From Lihuaxuella thermophila (lineage in GTDB: Bacteria; Bacillota; Bacilli; Thermoactinomycetales; Thermoactinomycetaceae), in assembly GCF_900110165.1 (NCBI RefSeq), contig NZ_FOCQ01000014.1, positions 1-64,000 of the forward strand: a stretch of DNA of 64,000 bases, in the 5' to 3' direction. Positions 25,875 through 35,404 of the stretch are shown piece after piece. How positions within the stretch are numbered: position 1 is the first letter of the stretch; every line of letters starts with the position of its first letter. Made by a program: the position numbers and the translations under genes. The notes under the pieces are model-generated. The model worked only from the letters and a program-made list of their open reading frames with translations, did no database searches and was not told the DNA's origin.

Positions 25875-28366
25875 CGCGCATCCTCTTCCCGGTAAAATAT
25901 TTTGAAAAGAATCTGGTTTTTGGCACGGATGGGTCGGTTTATGCCTATTATGAGCTTCAGCCATTCAACTATGATTATCGGTCTGTGGATGACCAACTGA
26001 GCCTCCATGGTAACCTGGAGGCTTTTTATTGGAATATCAATGCGGACACCCACGCTTTGGTCGTTCCGGAATTTCAAAGCCTGGAAGATCATCAAAAAGC
26101 GATGAACGAAAGACTGAGCGGTCCGCTGCTCGAAGCCGGCCGCCGGCACATTCAAGCCGCCATTGACCACCTGAAAGGAAAGGAGATCCACCAGCACCGC
26201 TTTTTTATGGGGATCAAGCTGAAACAAACGGAGGTCAAGGGCTTATCTTTTTTTAGCGAATTACAATACATTCTGAAAGACTTTAAACGCTATCTGCAGG
26301 GCCATTCCGGAACGGATGCCCCGGAGATCTTTGAAGAGGAAATCCAGGCGTACATGAGTCAGGAGGAGTTGATTTATTCCCGGATCAACGGTTACTTACG
26401 AGCGCGCCGGGTGGATGCGCCGGATCTGGAGTGGTTGATCCGAAGGGGGTTTTACCGGGGGATCGGCGAAACACCGCGCCGCAAGAATTGGACTCCTAAA
26501 ACGATTCCCGTCGAAATCAGAGGAAAAAAAGCCAAACGCCCCACCCGGGACATCCTGACGCTGACGGAGGGCCGCTTCGACGATTCCCACGGCCGGCAGT
26601 TGATCGTCGAACAGCATGTAAACGGGAAACGGAAAAAAGGATACATGGCGTTTCTCACTCTTTCCCACATCCCGGACAAAGCTCCTTTTCCCGGAGTGGA
26701 ATGGATCTATTGTCTGCAGCAGTTGTCGTTTCCGGTGGAAGCATCCATCCGGACGGAGACGATTGAATACGGGAAGGCCCTGACGCAAGTCATAAACAAG
26801 AAAAAAGAATTAAAAGCGGAAGATGAGCATGCCCTGGAAAGCGGAGAAGAAACTTCCTACCACATCCTGTCAAGCCGGCAAGAAGCCAACGAACTGGAAA
26901 GCAATCTGCGCACGGATAAATTTCCGCTCTTATATACCTCGATTGTGTTATGCGTGTCGGGTTCGACCCAGGAAGAGCTCAATCTGAGAATCCAGCTGGT
27001 GAAAGATTTGTACAGCGATTTGATGATTCAGATAGAAGTTCCCTATGGGGACCAGTGGCGGGGATTTAACGAATTTATCCCCGGTTCTAAAAAGTATATT
27101 ACCGATTACGCCCACTATATGGATCCTGCAGCCGCTGCTGCCAGCATGATTGGAGCGACCCGTCAATTGGGGGACGGGCAGGGCCATTTTATCGGCATGT
27201 CGCAAAATCTCCCCGTCTTTTTTCAACATGATCGCGGGCCGAAGGACAAAAAGTTGAGCACCACCGCGTCGGCGGCCTTTATCGGGGCGCTGGGGGCAGG
27301 TAAGTCGCTGGGAGCCAATTTGCTCGCTTACCAGGCCCTTTTGAACGGGGCAAAAGTGCTGATCTTCGACCCCAAGGATGAACGCGGCCACTGGCCGGAC
27401 GCGCTTCCTGAGCTCCGAGACCTTACCCGGATTGTCACCCTCAGGGCCAGCCTGGAAGACAGAGGAAAGCTTGATCCCCTGATGGGAGCGGTCTCTTCTT
27501 CGGACCAGATGGCTGCCGCCGAGACGGCCAAACGGATTTTACAATTCCTCGCCCGGGCGGCGGACGGGACCTACGAAGCGATTGTGATCGGCAAAGCGGT
27601 CGATTATGTGATCAAGCAAAATGAACCTTCGATGATGAAAGTGATCGACTGTTTAAAAGAAGGTTTGAAATCCGCGCCGGAAAAAAGATTGGATACGCTT
27701 GAAGAGATGGTGGATGTCCTTGAGTATCTGGCGACATCCGGGCAGGGGCAACTTCTGTTCGGCGACGGAACCCAGGAAGCGATCGATTTGTCGAAACCGC
27801 TCACCATCTTGCAAGTGGAAGACTTGAAATTGCCCGATGAAAGCCAGACCGATTACGGGCGCATGGCCATCGCCCTCTTGATGGCGATTTCCGACTTCTC
27901 GCGGCGTTTCTCCAACCAGTCTTCCCATGAGTTCAAGCTCGTATTGTTCGATGAATCCTGGCGCCTGGCCAAAGTGCGGGAAGGGCGGGCCATACTGGAA
28001 GAGTTGGTCCGGACTGGCCGAAGCAAAAACGCGGCGATCTACCTGATCAGCCAGAACGCCAAAGACATGCTGGGTGAAGAGATCCGTTCCAATCTGGGAT
28101 GCCGGTTTGTCTTCCGCTGCCGCGATCAGAGGGAGGCGGAAGCAGCCTGTCAAATGCTCGGGATCGAACCGAACGAGATCAATGTGGAAAAAATTCGCAA
28201 CCTGCCGACCGGCACCTGCTTGATGTCGGATTTGGAAAAACGGGTGAATGAAGTGGAAATACGGGTCATTGAAGAGCGCTTGTTCCGCGCGTTCGACACT
28301 CGCCCCGGTTCCAAAAACGCATTGCAGGCTGAACCGGACAAAGGAGTCGCTTTGCCATTCCGGTAA
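25871..28366 (+). CDS. VirB4/ConE-like conjugation ATPase
   Basis: An 831-residue soluble or membrane-associated ATPase. The N-terminal ~430 residues correspond to the VirB4 N-domain (early motif ILFPVKYFEKNLVFGTDGSV). The ATPase core has Walker A GALGAGKS (~472-479), LIFDPKDERGHWPDAL, Walker B VLFDESWRLA (~693) and the arginine-rich GRSKNAAIYLISQN and GCRFVFRCRD segments. This is the signature of ConE/TcpF-type proteins that power Gram-positive type IV secretion. It starts at GTG 25871, overlapping tcpE. All ATPase motifs look intact. Confidence 0.94.
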   Translation: MTRILFPVKYFEKNLVFGTDGSVYAYYELQPFNYDYRSVDDQLSLHGNLEAFYWNINADTHALVVPEFQSLEDHQKAMNERLSGPLLEAGRRHIQAAIDHLKGKEIHQHRFFMGIKLKQTEVKGLSFFSELQYILKDFKRYLQGHSGTDAPEIFEEEIQAYMSQEELIYSRINGYLRARRVDAPDLEWLIRRGFYRGIGETPRRKNWTPKTIPVEIRGKKAKRPTRDILTLTEGRFDDSHGRQLIVEQHVNGKRKKGYMAFLTLSHIPDKAPFPGVEWIYCLQQLSFPVEASIRTETIEYGKALTQVINKKKELKAEDEHALESGEETSYHILSSRQEANELESNLRTDKFPLLYTSIVLCVSGSTQEELNLRIQLVKDLYSDLMIQIEVPYGDQWRGFNEFIPGSKKYITDYAHYMDPAAAAASMIGATRQLGDGQGHFIGMSQNLPVFFQHDRGPKDKKLSTTASAAFIGALGAGKSLGANLLAYQALLNGAKVLIFDPKDERGHWPDALPELRDLTRIVTLRASLEDRGKLDPLMGAVSSSDQMAAAETAKRILQFLARAADGTYEAIVIGKAVDYVIKQNEPSMMKVIDCLKEGLKSAPEKRLDTLEEMVDVLEYLATSGQGQLLFGDGTQEAIDLSKPLTILQVEDLKLPDESQTDYGRMAIALLMAISDFSRRFSNQSSHEFKLVLFDESWRLAKVREGRAILEELVRTGRSKNAAIYLISQNAKDMLGEEIRSNLGCRFVFRCRDQREAEAACQMLGIEPNEINVEKIRNLPTGTCLMSDLEKRVNEVEIRVIEERLFRAFDTRPGSKNALQAEPDKGVALPFR

Positions 28367-28437
28367 GCAGGTACATGAAGGGGGCCCTGTTTGTTGGAGA
28401 ACGATAGAATGTATGGGAAGAGGGAGAACATTTTGCG

Positions 28438-29916
28438 ATGAAAACACGAAAGTTTGGGCTGGTCTGTCTGTTCGTCCTGTTGATCACAACAGGGATCATT
28501 GGAAGCCATGCGGCAGCTTTTGCCGAAGACGCTCAACAACAATCTGAGGGATTTAATTTGCCGACCGACATATTGATCCTATTCCCGGAGGATCAGATTC
28601 AAGCAGCCAAAGCCAAAGGGTATGAGGTCAAGTTTAGTAAATATCCTCTGAGCAGATATAACTTGGAAATGGAGATTGAAGAGAGGCAGTTATGGGAAGT
28701 TAATGATTTATTAGCTGACTCTGCTTACGTGCTCATACACCGAATAAACAACTTTATATGGCAATCATTGCTGAAATGGGACTATATAGTGATTTTGCTT
28801 GTAGAAAGTGCATTTTCCCTAAACATGGTTAACCAATTTGCCGATGCGGTAGAAAAAGCAGTCCAACAATTAGCCGGTTTCAACGGATCCGGTTACGGAA
28901 GCTCAGGGATCATCGGCAACTTTCTTACCTTTATGATCATCGTGGCCGGTGCATGGATCGCCTATCAGGGAATGATCAAGAAAAAAACCACAGAAGCCTT
29001 GAACGGGATGTTAATCAGCGTTCTTACCCTGATTCTGGGATTAGCTTTTTTTGCGAATGCAGGTGGGGTGATGCGTTACTTAAATGATATCAGCAGCGGC
29101 TTAAGCCAGGAAGTGATGGGAGTAGGTATCGCTTTCCAAAATGAAATCAGCACGGAAAACTCAGTTTCTTACCCTTCGGATGTCTCTTCCATGGTGATTG
29201 CCGACAAGCTTTACAATATGTTTGTTTACGAACCCTATTTGATGTTGCAATATGGAAAAACATCAAGCGATCCAAAGCTGACAAAAGAGCGAATAGAGAA
29301 AATACTAGGCAATAAAGTCGGTAGTACGGCGAGAATGAACGCTGTAACGGAAGAGAAAAAAGGCAGTGAAGAACTAGGTTACGAGCCCAATCCGATGGTA
29401 ACAACGTTCGGTACATTTGAGAGGCTCAGTTTGTTATTTCTTCTCTGTGTGTCGCATTTTGTGCTGGGGATGTTGTTTTTAGTCATTGCGGGGTCCATGA
29501 TCTTGTATCAATTTCTGTTTGTATTAATCGCCTTGTTTGCGCCGTTCGCTTTTTTAATGGCGTTAAACCCCGCCTGGTCGTCCGTGGCAACCACCTGGTT
29601 CAGAAAGTTTGTGGGTTATCAGTTGATTAAACTCATCATCGGCGTGTTTTTCAGTATGCTGCTGACACTATCCCAATTTTTGTATGATGTCAATCCGCCT
29701 CAGAAGGTAGGCTATATTTGGACCATTGCCATGCAGTTAATCCTGGTCGTCGGCGTGGTTTGGAAAAGAAAAGATCTGCTGGAAATTTTGCAGGCTCCCA
29801 TGGCTAAGGAAAAGAAACTGGACGGAAATATCAATATTGAAATGCCGATTAATTATGTGACCAAGTATACAGAAAAAATGGCATCCAGAGTGCAAAATCT
29901 GAGAATAAGGAAATAA
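28438..29916 (+). CDS. VirB6-like channel protein (CD3337/EF1877 type)
   Basis: A 492-residue polytopic protein with a signal peptide (FGLVCLFVLLITTGIIGSHA, AFA-ED) and about seven further helices (FLTFMIIVAGAWIAYQGMI; MLISVLTLILGLAFFANAG; FVLGMLFLVIAGSMILYQFL; FVLIALFAPFAFLMAL and others). This is the topology of ConG/TcpH and CD3337/EF1877 mobilome membrane proteins that form the channel. Bases ~28640-29420 are clearly more AT-rich than the two ends, suggesting mosaic origin. GGGAGAA lies ~12 bases before the ATG. Confidence 0.82.
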   Translation: MKTRKFGLVCLFVLLITTGIIGSHAAAFAEDAQQQSEGFNLPTDILILFPEDQIQAAKAKGYEVKFSKYPLSRYNLEMEIEERQLWEVNDLLADSAYVLIHRINNFIWQSLLKWDYIVILLVESAFSLNMVNQFADAVEKAVQQLAGFNGSGYGSSGIIGNFLTFMIIVAGAWIAYQGMIKKKTTEALNGMLISVLTLILGLAFFANAGGVMRYLNDISSGLSQEVMGVGIAFQNEISTENSVSYPSDVSSMVIADKLYNMFVYEPYLMLQYGKTSSDPKLTKERIEKILGNKVGSTARMNAVTEEKKGSEELGYEPNPMVTTFGTFERLSLLFLLCVSHFVLGMLFLVIAGSMILYQFLFVLIALFAPFAFLMALNPAWSSVATTWFRKFVGYQLIKLIIGVFFSMLLTLSQFLYDVNPPQKVGYIWTIAMQLILVVGVVWKRKDLLEILQAPMAKEKKLDGNINIEMPINYVTKYTEKMASRVQNLRIRK

Positions 29917-29938
29917 GTGGTCAAGGAGGGGGCATTCA

Positions 29939-30523
29939 TTGTTTGATACAAACTTACCCAGCGGGCGCCGCAAATTATTTTTCTTTATTTTGCTGGTTTT
30001 CACGATTGCGGGCTTTGGGACCAAGTACCTGTTATTCAAGTTTGGTTGGGTAGGTGGACAAACGAAAACACCCGAGGCTCCCCCTTCTGCACTGGAAGCC
30101 GGGCCGGCAGACCGGCAGAATGAGCAAGAACCGGCGGCTTTGACAACAGAAGATGTGGAGAAAGCCCGGCAAGCGGCCGAAATGTTCATTCGAAGTTATA
30201 CAACCCGGGACGATCAAACTAAAAACGAACGGCTGCAAGCCTTAAAGCCGTTGACGACTCCTTCTTTCTATCAAATATTGCAGGAGGAAGCGGAATTATC
30301 AAGGCCGACCGGCGAGACACACTCCACCAGCTTTCAATCCTTAGGGAAAGTCGATTGCGGGGCGGTCGGCAAGTCCGTTGAGTGTTTGGTGGAAACGATT
30401 TTGCAGGAAATGCAAGGAGACCAACCGGCCATCCCGGTTGAACGGGTTTACCAGTTGACCTTAGTTGAAGAGAGTTCAGATTGGCTGGTGGAAGAGGTGG
30501 TGTTGCGTGGAAGTATCGACTAA
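29939..30523 (+). CDS. Second VirB8/TcpC-like conjugation protein
   Basis: A 194-residue protein with one N-terminal helix (LFFFILLVFTIAGFGTKYLL), a Pro/Ala-rich linker, and a single NTF2-like extracellular domain (ARQAAEMFIRSYTTRDDQTK ... RVYQLTLVEESSDWLVEEVV). It resembles half of a TcpC protein and probably joins the same envelope assembly. The start is TTG 29939 after GGAGGGGG. It overlaps the following gene by 17 bases. Confidence 0.7.
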   Translation: MFDTNLPSGRRKLFFFILLVFTIAGFGTKYLLFKFGWVGGQTKTPEAPPSALEAGPADRQNEQEPAALTTEDVEKARQAAEMFIRSYTTRDDQTKNERLQALKPLTTPSFYQILQEEAELSRPTGETHSTSFQSLGKVDCGAVGKSVECLVETILQEMQGDQPAIPVERVYQLTLVEESSDWLVEEVVLRGSID

Positions 30524-31661
30524 ATCCGCTGTCCGATCCCCAACCTTCATTTCGATCCCCCGGCGGACAGCGAAAGCGACTCGGAAATCTTCCCAAAGTT
30601 GGAAGGCTGCTCTGTTGTTTCTGTTGATCGCTGGATTTTTTTTCATTCTCTTTATCTTCATGTTATTCGGTACGGTGTTGATCGGCCTCTTCTCCGAACC
30701 ACCGGCTCAGATCGATGCAGGCCAGTGGGAAGTGGCAACAGGATTTCCCCAGGCGGCTCAAAAATATCTGCCCATTTATCAGGAAGCCGGACGAAAATAT
30801 GGTGTCCCGTGGCCGATTTTGGCTGCGATTCATAAAATCGAGACGGATTTTGGACGAAATCTCAGCGTCAGTTCGGTCGGAGCGAGAGGACATATGCAAT
30901 TTATGGACAAGACATGGCTCGGATGGAGCTTTTCCGGAGGAACGAGGCTGGGAGACCTGCCGGATCACGTAAATATAACGGATCCCGACCGGATTGAAGA
31001 ATACGGCGGTTATGGTGTGGACGCTGATGGGGACGGCCGGGCGGACCCCTACAATCCTGTGGATGCCATTCATGCGACGGCCAAATATCTCGCGGCCAAT
31101 CATAAGCCGGGAGATGACTGGTTTAAGCGGGGAGGGGCCGTCTGGCAGTACAACCATGATTACGAAAACTATGTATTAAAGGTGAAACAATACGCGGAAG
31201 CTTTTGCCCGCCCTGTGCTTTCGGCAGCCGGTTCTGCGGCGGGAAGCGGGCAATTTTTATGGCCGGTTCCCGGCGGAAAAGTAACTTCTTCGTTCGGCTA
31301 CCGTTTTCATCCGCTGAAGAAGGTGTATCGGATGCACGAAGGGATTGATATTGGAAAAGAGCTGGGTGCACCGATCCTGGCCAGCGACAGCGGTGTTGTG
31401 ATTGAGTCGAGAAAGGCGGAGGGTTACGGATGGATGATTGTGATCGATCATGGAAACGGTTATCAAACTCTTTATGCTCATATGGAAGAAAAGGATGTAC
31501 AAGTACACGCGGGACAAAAGGTTAAAAAAGGGCAGATGATTGCACGGGTGGGAAGCAATGGGTGGAGCACCGGTCCCCATTTGCATTTTGAAATCCGGCG
31601 AAACGGGCAGATCATCAACCCGGAGCAGGTCGTCAAGGTACATGAAACTTTACGAAAATAA
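30507..31661 (+). CDS. Lytic transglycosylase-M23 peptidase fusion of the T4SS (VirB1/CwlT role)
   Basis: A 384-residue membrane-anchored cell-wall hydrolase with a helix at ~32-58 (LLFLLIAGFFFILFIFMLFG). A lytic transglycosylase domain (~85-230) has the catalytic-Glu region AAIHKIETDFGRNLSVSSVG and QFMDKTWLGW. An M23 zinc metallopeptidase domain (~255-380) has MHEGIDIG and HLHFEIRRNG with all expected His/Asp ligands. Conjugation hydrolases such as CwlT usually join a transglycosylase to an NlpC/P60 domain; here M23 replaces it. It would open a hole in peptidoglycan for the secretion channel. GTG 30507 follows GAGGTGG. Confidence 0.9.
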   Translation: MEVSTKSAVRSPTFISIPRRTAKATRKSSQSWKAALLFLLIAGFFFILFIFMLFGTVLIGLFSEPPAQIDAGQWEVATGFPQAAQKYLPIYQEAGRKYGVPWPILAAIHKIETDFGRNLSVSSVGARGHMQFMDKTWLGWSFSGGTRLGDLPDHVNITDPDRIEEYGGYGVDADGDGRADPYNPVDAIHATAKYLAANHKPGDDWFKRGGAVWQYNHDYENYVLKVKQYAEAFARPVLSAAGSAAGSGQFLWPVPGGKVTSSFGYRFHPLKKVYRMHEGIDIGKELGAPILASDSGVVIESRKAEGYGWMIVIDHGNGYQTLYAHMEEKDVQVHAGQKVKKGQMIARVGSNGWSTGPHLHFEIRRNGQIINPEQVVKVHETLRK

Positions 31662-31744
31662 AAGGATGAGCCTGGAAGAAAATAGAATCTTAAGATATCA
31701 TCCATTCGTCATCCTCTTACTCCTTTTGGAAAGGTGGGGTTTGA

Positions 31745-34351
31745 TTGTTTCCCTGGAACAATGTTCCGAAAGGCACTGACGAATCACTCAAAATGATCTT
31801 CAAAGTATTTTGCTATGTGGTGTTGATCGGCGGATTTCTATTTGGGATTTATAAGCTGTGGGTGTATCTTGAGCAGAAGCTGGACTCCGCCCCACCCGCT
31901 GAACAAGCATCCAAAGCAGTGGGCGAGAAGCTGGCTTCGTTCTGGGGTATGGTCGCCGTCTGGCTGCCCATTCTCTTGCTGATGGTCATACTCGGGGTTG
32001 TCCTGTATTATGCGGGGGTTTGGTTGTTCAGAAACCGCTATCGGAACCGGGCGGCGAAAGGGGTTAAATATTTGCGCATTCTGCCTTCCAATGATATTCG
32101 CCTGGAAATCGACAAGGTGATGACACTTTCCCGGACATTTGGCGGAATGATCCGGCCGATGCAGTTGCGCTGGAAGTTGGGTACTCCCTGGTTTCGCCTG
32201 CGTTTTGCCATCCCTCCCGACAGCCAGGAGATCGGAATTTATCTCGCCTACCCGGAAGATAAGGAAAACAGCGTTAAAGACACGATTCGGAGTGTGTATC
32301 CGACGGCAGAACTTCACGATTTGACGCCGGACAAGTTCCCCGAGCCGGAAAAAGGCGGATCGGGCGGCCATTTTATGTTCCAATTGGGACAGCGGAAAGG
32401 ATTGCCGCTCGCCTCCTTGGAGCAGAAAAAACAAAGCCAGCTCGGAAATATTTTAAACTGTTTGCGACCGGGAACCTTCCTGGATATTCAGTTTGCCCCC
32501 GTCAGCTGGAGGGAATTGGAAGAGAGATCGGAAGATGTATTGGACAGTTTGAAAAACAAGCGGATGACGGATATGGACCCTGAAGAAAAAGCGAGACGAA
32601 TCAGTTTGATGAAGCGGTTGACCGGACGGGAACTCACCTTCCACGTACGTCTCTCCCTCTGGTCCAACCACCCGAAAGCGGTGTCGGTGGTTCGCTCAAC
32701 CGCAAATGCGATTGAAACGGCGATGAACTATGACGGGGCCATCTTTTTCTGGAAACACGACTGGTGGAATCCGATTGCGGACCGGAATCCGGTTCCGATC
32801 CCTTTTCCTTTTTCCGTGATGACATGGACCTGTGACGAGTTGGCTAATCTGTTTCACATTCCGCCGGGGGATCACTGGATCTATAAAGAGCCCGACAAAG
32901 AGGATGGAAGCGACTCGAGGGGATATATTGTCCATCTGGAGGCCAACCAACGGTCGATCAGTTCCGATGAATGGAAGGAAGGAATATTGATCGGCAAAAT
33001 TAAGCATCCATTGGAAAAACGCGAAATGCGGGTCGGTTATGATCAGTTGAGCAAACATTTTGTTCTGACCGGCGCCAGCGGAATGGGCAAATCCAGTTGC
33101 GCGGTGGAGATGATCCAGTCCCTTCTGGATAATTGGTTTGAAAATCCGGACGAACATCCGGGATTTACGATCATCGATCCGGCGCGCGAGATCATCCCGA
33201 TCATTGAAAACCGGCTCCGGATCGCTGAAAAGGTTGGTGTGAACATTCCGCGGGAAAAGATCCATCATTTTAATTTTTCCGATGACACCACGCATGTTCC
33301 CGCTTTAAATTTATTGCATAAAACCGAGGGGTATTCTTCCAACCATCTCGCCCAGCAGACGGCCACCGTGTTGTGTACGCTGGCCAATCCGGGAGAATCC
33401 ATGCTTCGGACCCAGCGGCTGCTGGGGATGGCTGTCCAGAGTTTGCTCGAAGACAACCAACCGCATACGATTATCAGCATCGAAGACCTCTTTCGCAATG
33501 AAGCGTTTCGCAATAAAGTGATTCATAATGTCCAGGACCCTTATGTAAAAAGATTCTGGGCCAACCTGGAAGAAAAGGAATCAAAACAGGAATTGGAACA
33601 CATTTTTCACCGGGTGGACCGGCTTCTGCAAAACCCCATCACCCGACGGCTCTTCTGTCAGTTGGGTATGACATTAAATATTCGGCAGTACATGGATGAA
33701 GGGCATATCGTTTTTGTTGACACCTATGGCCTGAAGGATTACCATCTCCGGGTCACGGTGGGCCATCTGATCAACCAGTATCACCAGATAGCGAAAAAAC
33801 GTCCGTCCAGCGCCAAATTCCACCTCTTGATGGTGGATGAAGCCCAACTGGTCCAAATCCCCCTGATCACCGAAATTCTGCTTGAGGACAGAAAGCACGC
33901 ATTTGGGATCGGACTGATTACGAGAGATATTGACCAGTTTAAAAATGAAGCGCTGCTGCAAGCGATCCGTTCCAATATCGGCATGATTATCAGCTGCGGG
34001 CAGACGGAAGGATCGGATGAGGTGGAGAGCCTGACCCGTCAGCATCTGAAAGCCAGTTTTTTGGAGCGGTTGCCTGAGCGGAATGCGGCTGTCTATATCC
34101 GGGCCAAACGCAGACAGCGGAGTGATGTAACCACTTGCGTGGTGGAAAATGATCCGCCTTACGTGTACCGTCCTGACGGAAAAGAAGCTGATCACCGAAC
34201 AGCTGAAAAGGATGAGGCCCTGGAATGGGGACTGGAGTGGGGACTGGAGTTGATGCGAAACTCTTCCGAATCCCGTCCGATCAGCGAAGTGGATCAAGAA
34301 ATCGGGGAGCATATGAATCAGACGTTAAATTTAAAAAAAATGGGTAATTAG
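31745..34351 (+). CDS. VirD4/HerA-like coupling ATPase of the T4SS
   Basis: An 868-residue protein with two N-terminal helices (~17-38 and ~63-87), a ~300-residue periplasm-proximal region (FAIPPDSQEIGIYLAYPEDK), then a FtsK/HerA-type P-loop ATPase: Walker A TGASGMGKSS (~442), Walker B HLLMVDEAQL (~695), and a GLITRDIDQF sensor-like region. Such proteins recruit DNA or effector substrates to the channel. It is the last gene of the run and is followed by a strong hairpin terminator. No TraG/TcpA-like synonym can be set by eye. The TTG start at 31745 follows AAGGTGGGG; a downstream ATG at 31793 is an alternative. Confidence 0.85.
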   Translation: MFPWNNVPKGTDESLKMIFKVFCYVVLIGGFLFGIYKLWVYLEQKLDSAPPAEQASKAVGEKLASFWGMVAVWLPILLLMVILGVVLYYAGVWLFRNRYRNRAAKGVKYLRILPSNDIRLEIDKVMTLSRTFGGMIRPMQLRWKLGTPWFRLRFAIPPDSQEIGIYLAYPEDKENSVKDTIRSVYPTAELHDLTPDKFPEPEKGGSGGHFMFQLGQRKGLPLASLEQKKQSQLGNILNCLRPGTFLDIQFAPVSWRELEERSEDVLDSLKNKRMTDMDPEEKARRISLMKRLTGRELTFHVRLSLWSNHPKAVSVVRSTANAIETAMNYDGAIFFWKHDWWNPIADRNPVPIPFPFSVMTWTCDELANLFHIPPGDHWIYKEPDKEDGSDSRGYIVHLEANQRSISSDEWKEGILIGKIKHPLEKREMRVGYDQLSKHFVLTGASGMGKSSCAVEMIQSLLDNWFENPDEHPGFTIIDPAREIIPIIENRLRIAEKVGVNIPREKIHHFNFSDDTTHVPALNLLHKTEGYSSNHLAQQTATVLCTLANPGESMLRTQRLLGMAVQSLLEDNQPHTIISIEDLFRNEAFRNKVIHNVQDPYVKRFWANLEEKESKQELEHIFHRVDRLLQNPITRRLFCQLGMTLNIRQYMDEGHIVFVDTYGLKDYHLRVTVGHLINQYHQIAKKRPSSAKFHLLMVDEAQLVQIPLITEILLEDRKHAFGIGLITRDIDQFKNEALLQAIRSNIGMIISCGQTEGSDEVESLTRQHLKASFLERLPERNAAVYIRAKRRQRSDVTTCVVENDPPYVYRPDGKEADHRTAEKDEALEWGLEWGLELMRNSSESRPISEVDQEIGEHMNQTLNLKKMGN

Positions 34352-34404
34352 TCACCAACGCAAATAAAATGTATCTGCAAAGGATGAGTAGCTTGTTCAA
34401 AAAC

Positions 34405-34437
34405 AAAAACCGATCCCATATAAGGGATCGGTTTTAT
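34405..34437 (+). terminator. Terminator ending the sortase/T4SS operon
   Basis: The 12-base arms AAAACCGATCCC / GGGATCGGTTTT around ATATAA are nearly perfect. The T-run on either strand allows bidirectional use. Confidence 0.85.
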
Positions 34438-34475
34438 ACAAAAATCTGTTTGAACAATATGGGGAGTGGGGTCAC

Positions 34476-34790
34476 TTGTTAAAGTTGTTTTCAGCTGTTT
34501 TTAAACTGATTTCCTCATTGCTGCCATTTCTTGAAATCGTGTTTATATCTTTTTTTGTTAGTTACCCATTGCAATCTTCAGCTGTACCCATAATTGTTTT
34601 CATCGTTCTTTTTATAGGCACGTTTTTTTGGCTCTCCTTGAGTTTATCAGTCGGATGGGGTTTATTAGGTTTTTTATTGTTTTATGTAGATTTAAATGCA
34701 GGATGGATAACAGGAATTCTCATGGCCCTGGTTTTCGCGGCAGTAAGATTTTTGCTTTGGAAAGGGATGGGATGGATAAAAAAGCGTTAA
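34476..34790 (+). CDS. Small integral membrane protein, unknown
   Basis: A 104-residue protein that is almost all hydrophobic, with four likely helices (LLPFLEIVFISFFVSYPL; VPIIVFIVLFIGTFFWLSL; GWGLLGFLLFYV; ITGILMALVFAAVRFLL). It starts with TTG 34476 after GGGGAGTGGGG. It is AT-rich compared with neighbours and has no recognised family. It may belong to the same acquired block as the secretion genes. Confidence 0.6.
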   Translation: MLKLFSAVFKLISSLLPFLEIVFISFFVSYPLQSSAVPIIVFIVLFIGTFFWLSLSLSVGWGLLGFLLFYVDLNAGWITGILMALVFAAVRFLLWKGMGWIKKR

Positions 34791-34987
34791 TCTAAGTGGA
34801 AAACAATATCTGAAAATACAATCGCTCATAAACGTACGTTTGGCGAAAAAAACGACGGATACTGGTTTAGGTAAAAAAACGGTTCCCCTTCTGCTTTTTA
34901 AAAATATTTCCATCATCTGATCTCATATCCAGCCTTCCGGTCTGTTATACTGTCATCGTAAAGATTTGGCCGGAAGGGGTTTCACCG

Positions 34988-35305
34988 TTGCAACGAAAAT
35001 GGATGATCTATTATGTGATTGTGATTCTCGTATTTTTGCTCGGCAGATGGTTGCTTATCGAACAATTTCATTTTGATACAGGCAAGCCGTCTGAAACCGG
35101 GCGAGAGTTGTATCTTTACTGGGTGAACGGTTTTGCTGTCTTATTCTTGGGACCCGCTTTTTATTGGACCGTCCGGAAATGGACGAAAATGGTGAAAGAA
35201 AAGATTCCGTCTGCCGGATTACGGGTTTTGACCCTTTTCTACAGCATTGTATTTTTGGTCTTTCTGTTTCTGGTGGTTTATTATAGTTTGATCCTGTCTT
35301 TTTAG
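34988..35305 (+). CDS. Small membrane protein, unknown
   Basis: A 105-residue protein with three likely helices (WMIYYVIVILVFLLGRWLLI; WVNGFAVLFLGPAFYWTV; LTLFYSIVFLVFLFLVVYYS). TTG 34988 is preceded by GGAAGGGG. A TATACT box lies at about 34948 and a terminator follows at once, so it is probably monocistronic. No family recognised. Confidence 0.6.
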   Translation: MQRKWMIYYVIVILVFLLGRWLLIEQFHFDTGKPSETGRELYLYWVNGFAVLFLGPAFYWTVRKWTKMVKEKIPSAGLRVLTLFYSIVFLVFLFLVVYYSLILSF

Positions 35306-35309
35306 TCGG

Positions 35310-35348
35310 AAAAACATCCGGCCCCATGAGGTGTCCGGGTGTTTTTCA
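35310..35348 (+). terminator. Bidirectional terminator
   Basis: AAAAACATCCGG and CCGGGTGTTTTT form the arms of a hairpin directly after the small membrane protein gene. Confidence 0.7.
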
Positions 35349-35404
35349 ATCACTCCGAGATTTCTTTTTTTGGGAGTTTACAGCTCAGAGGGGAGAATCC
35401 TAAC

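Noticed and set aside
22700-34400. A complete, mobile integrative conjugative element
   Set aside because: No relaxase, integrase, excisionase or attachment repeats are seen, so I describe only a conjugation-type secretion locus.
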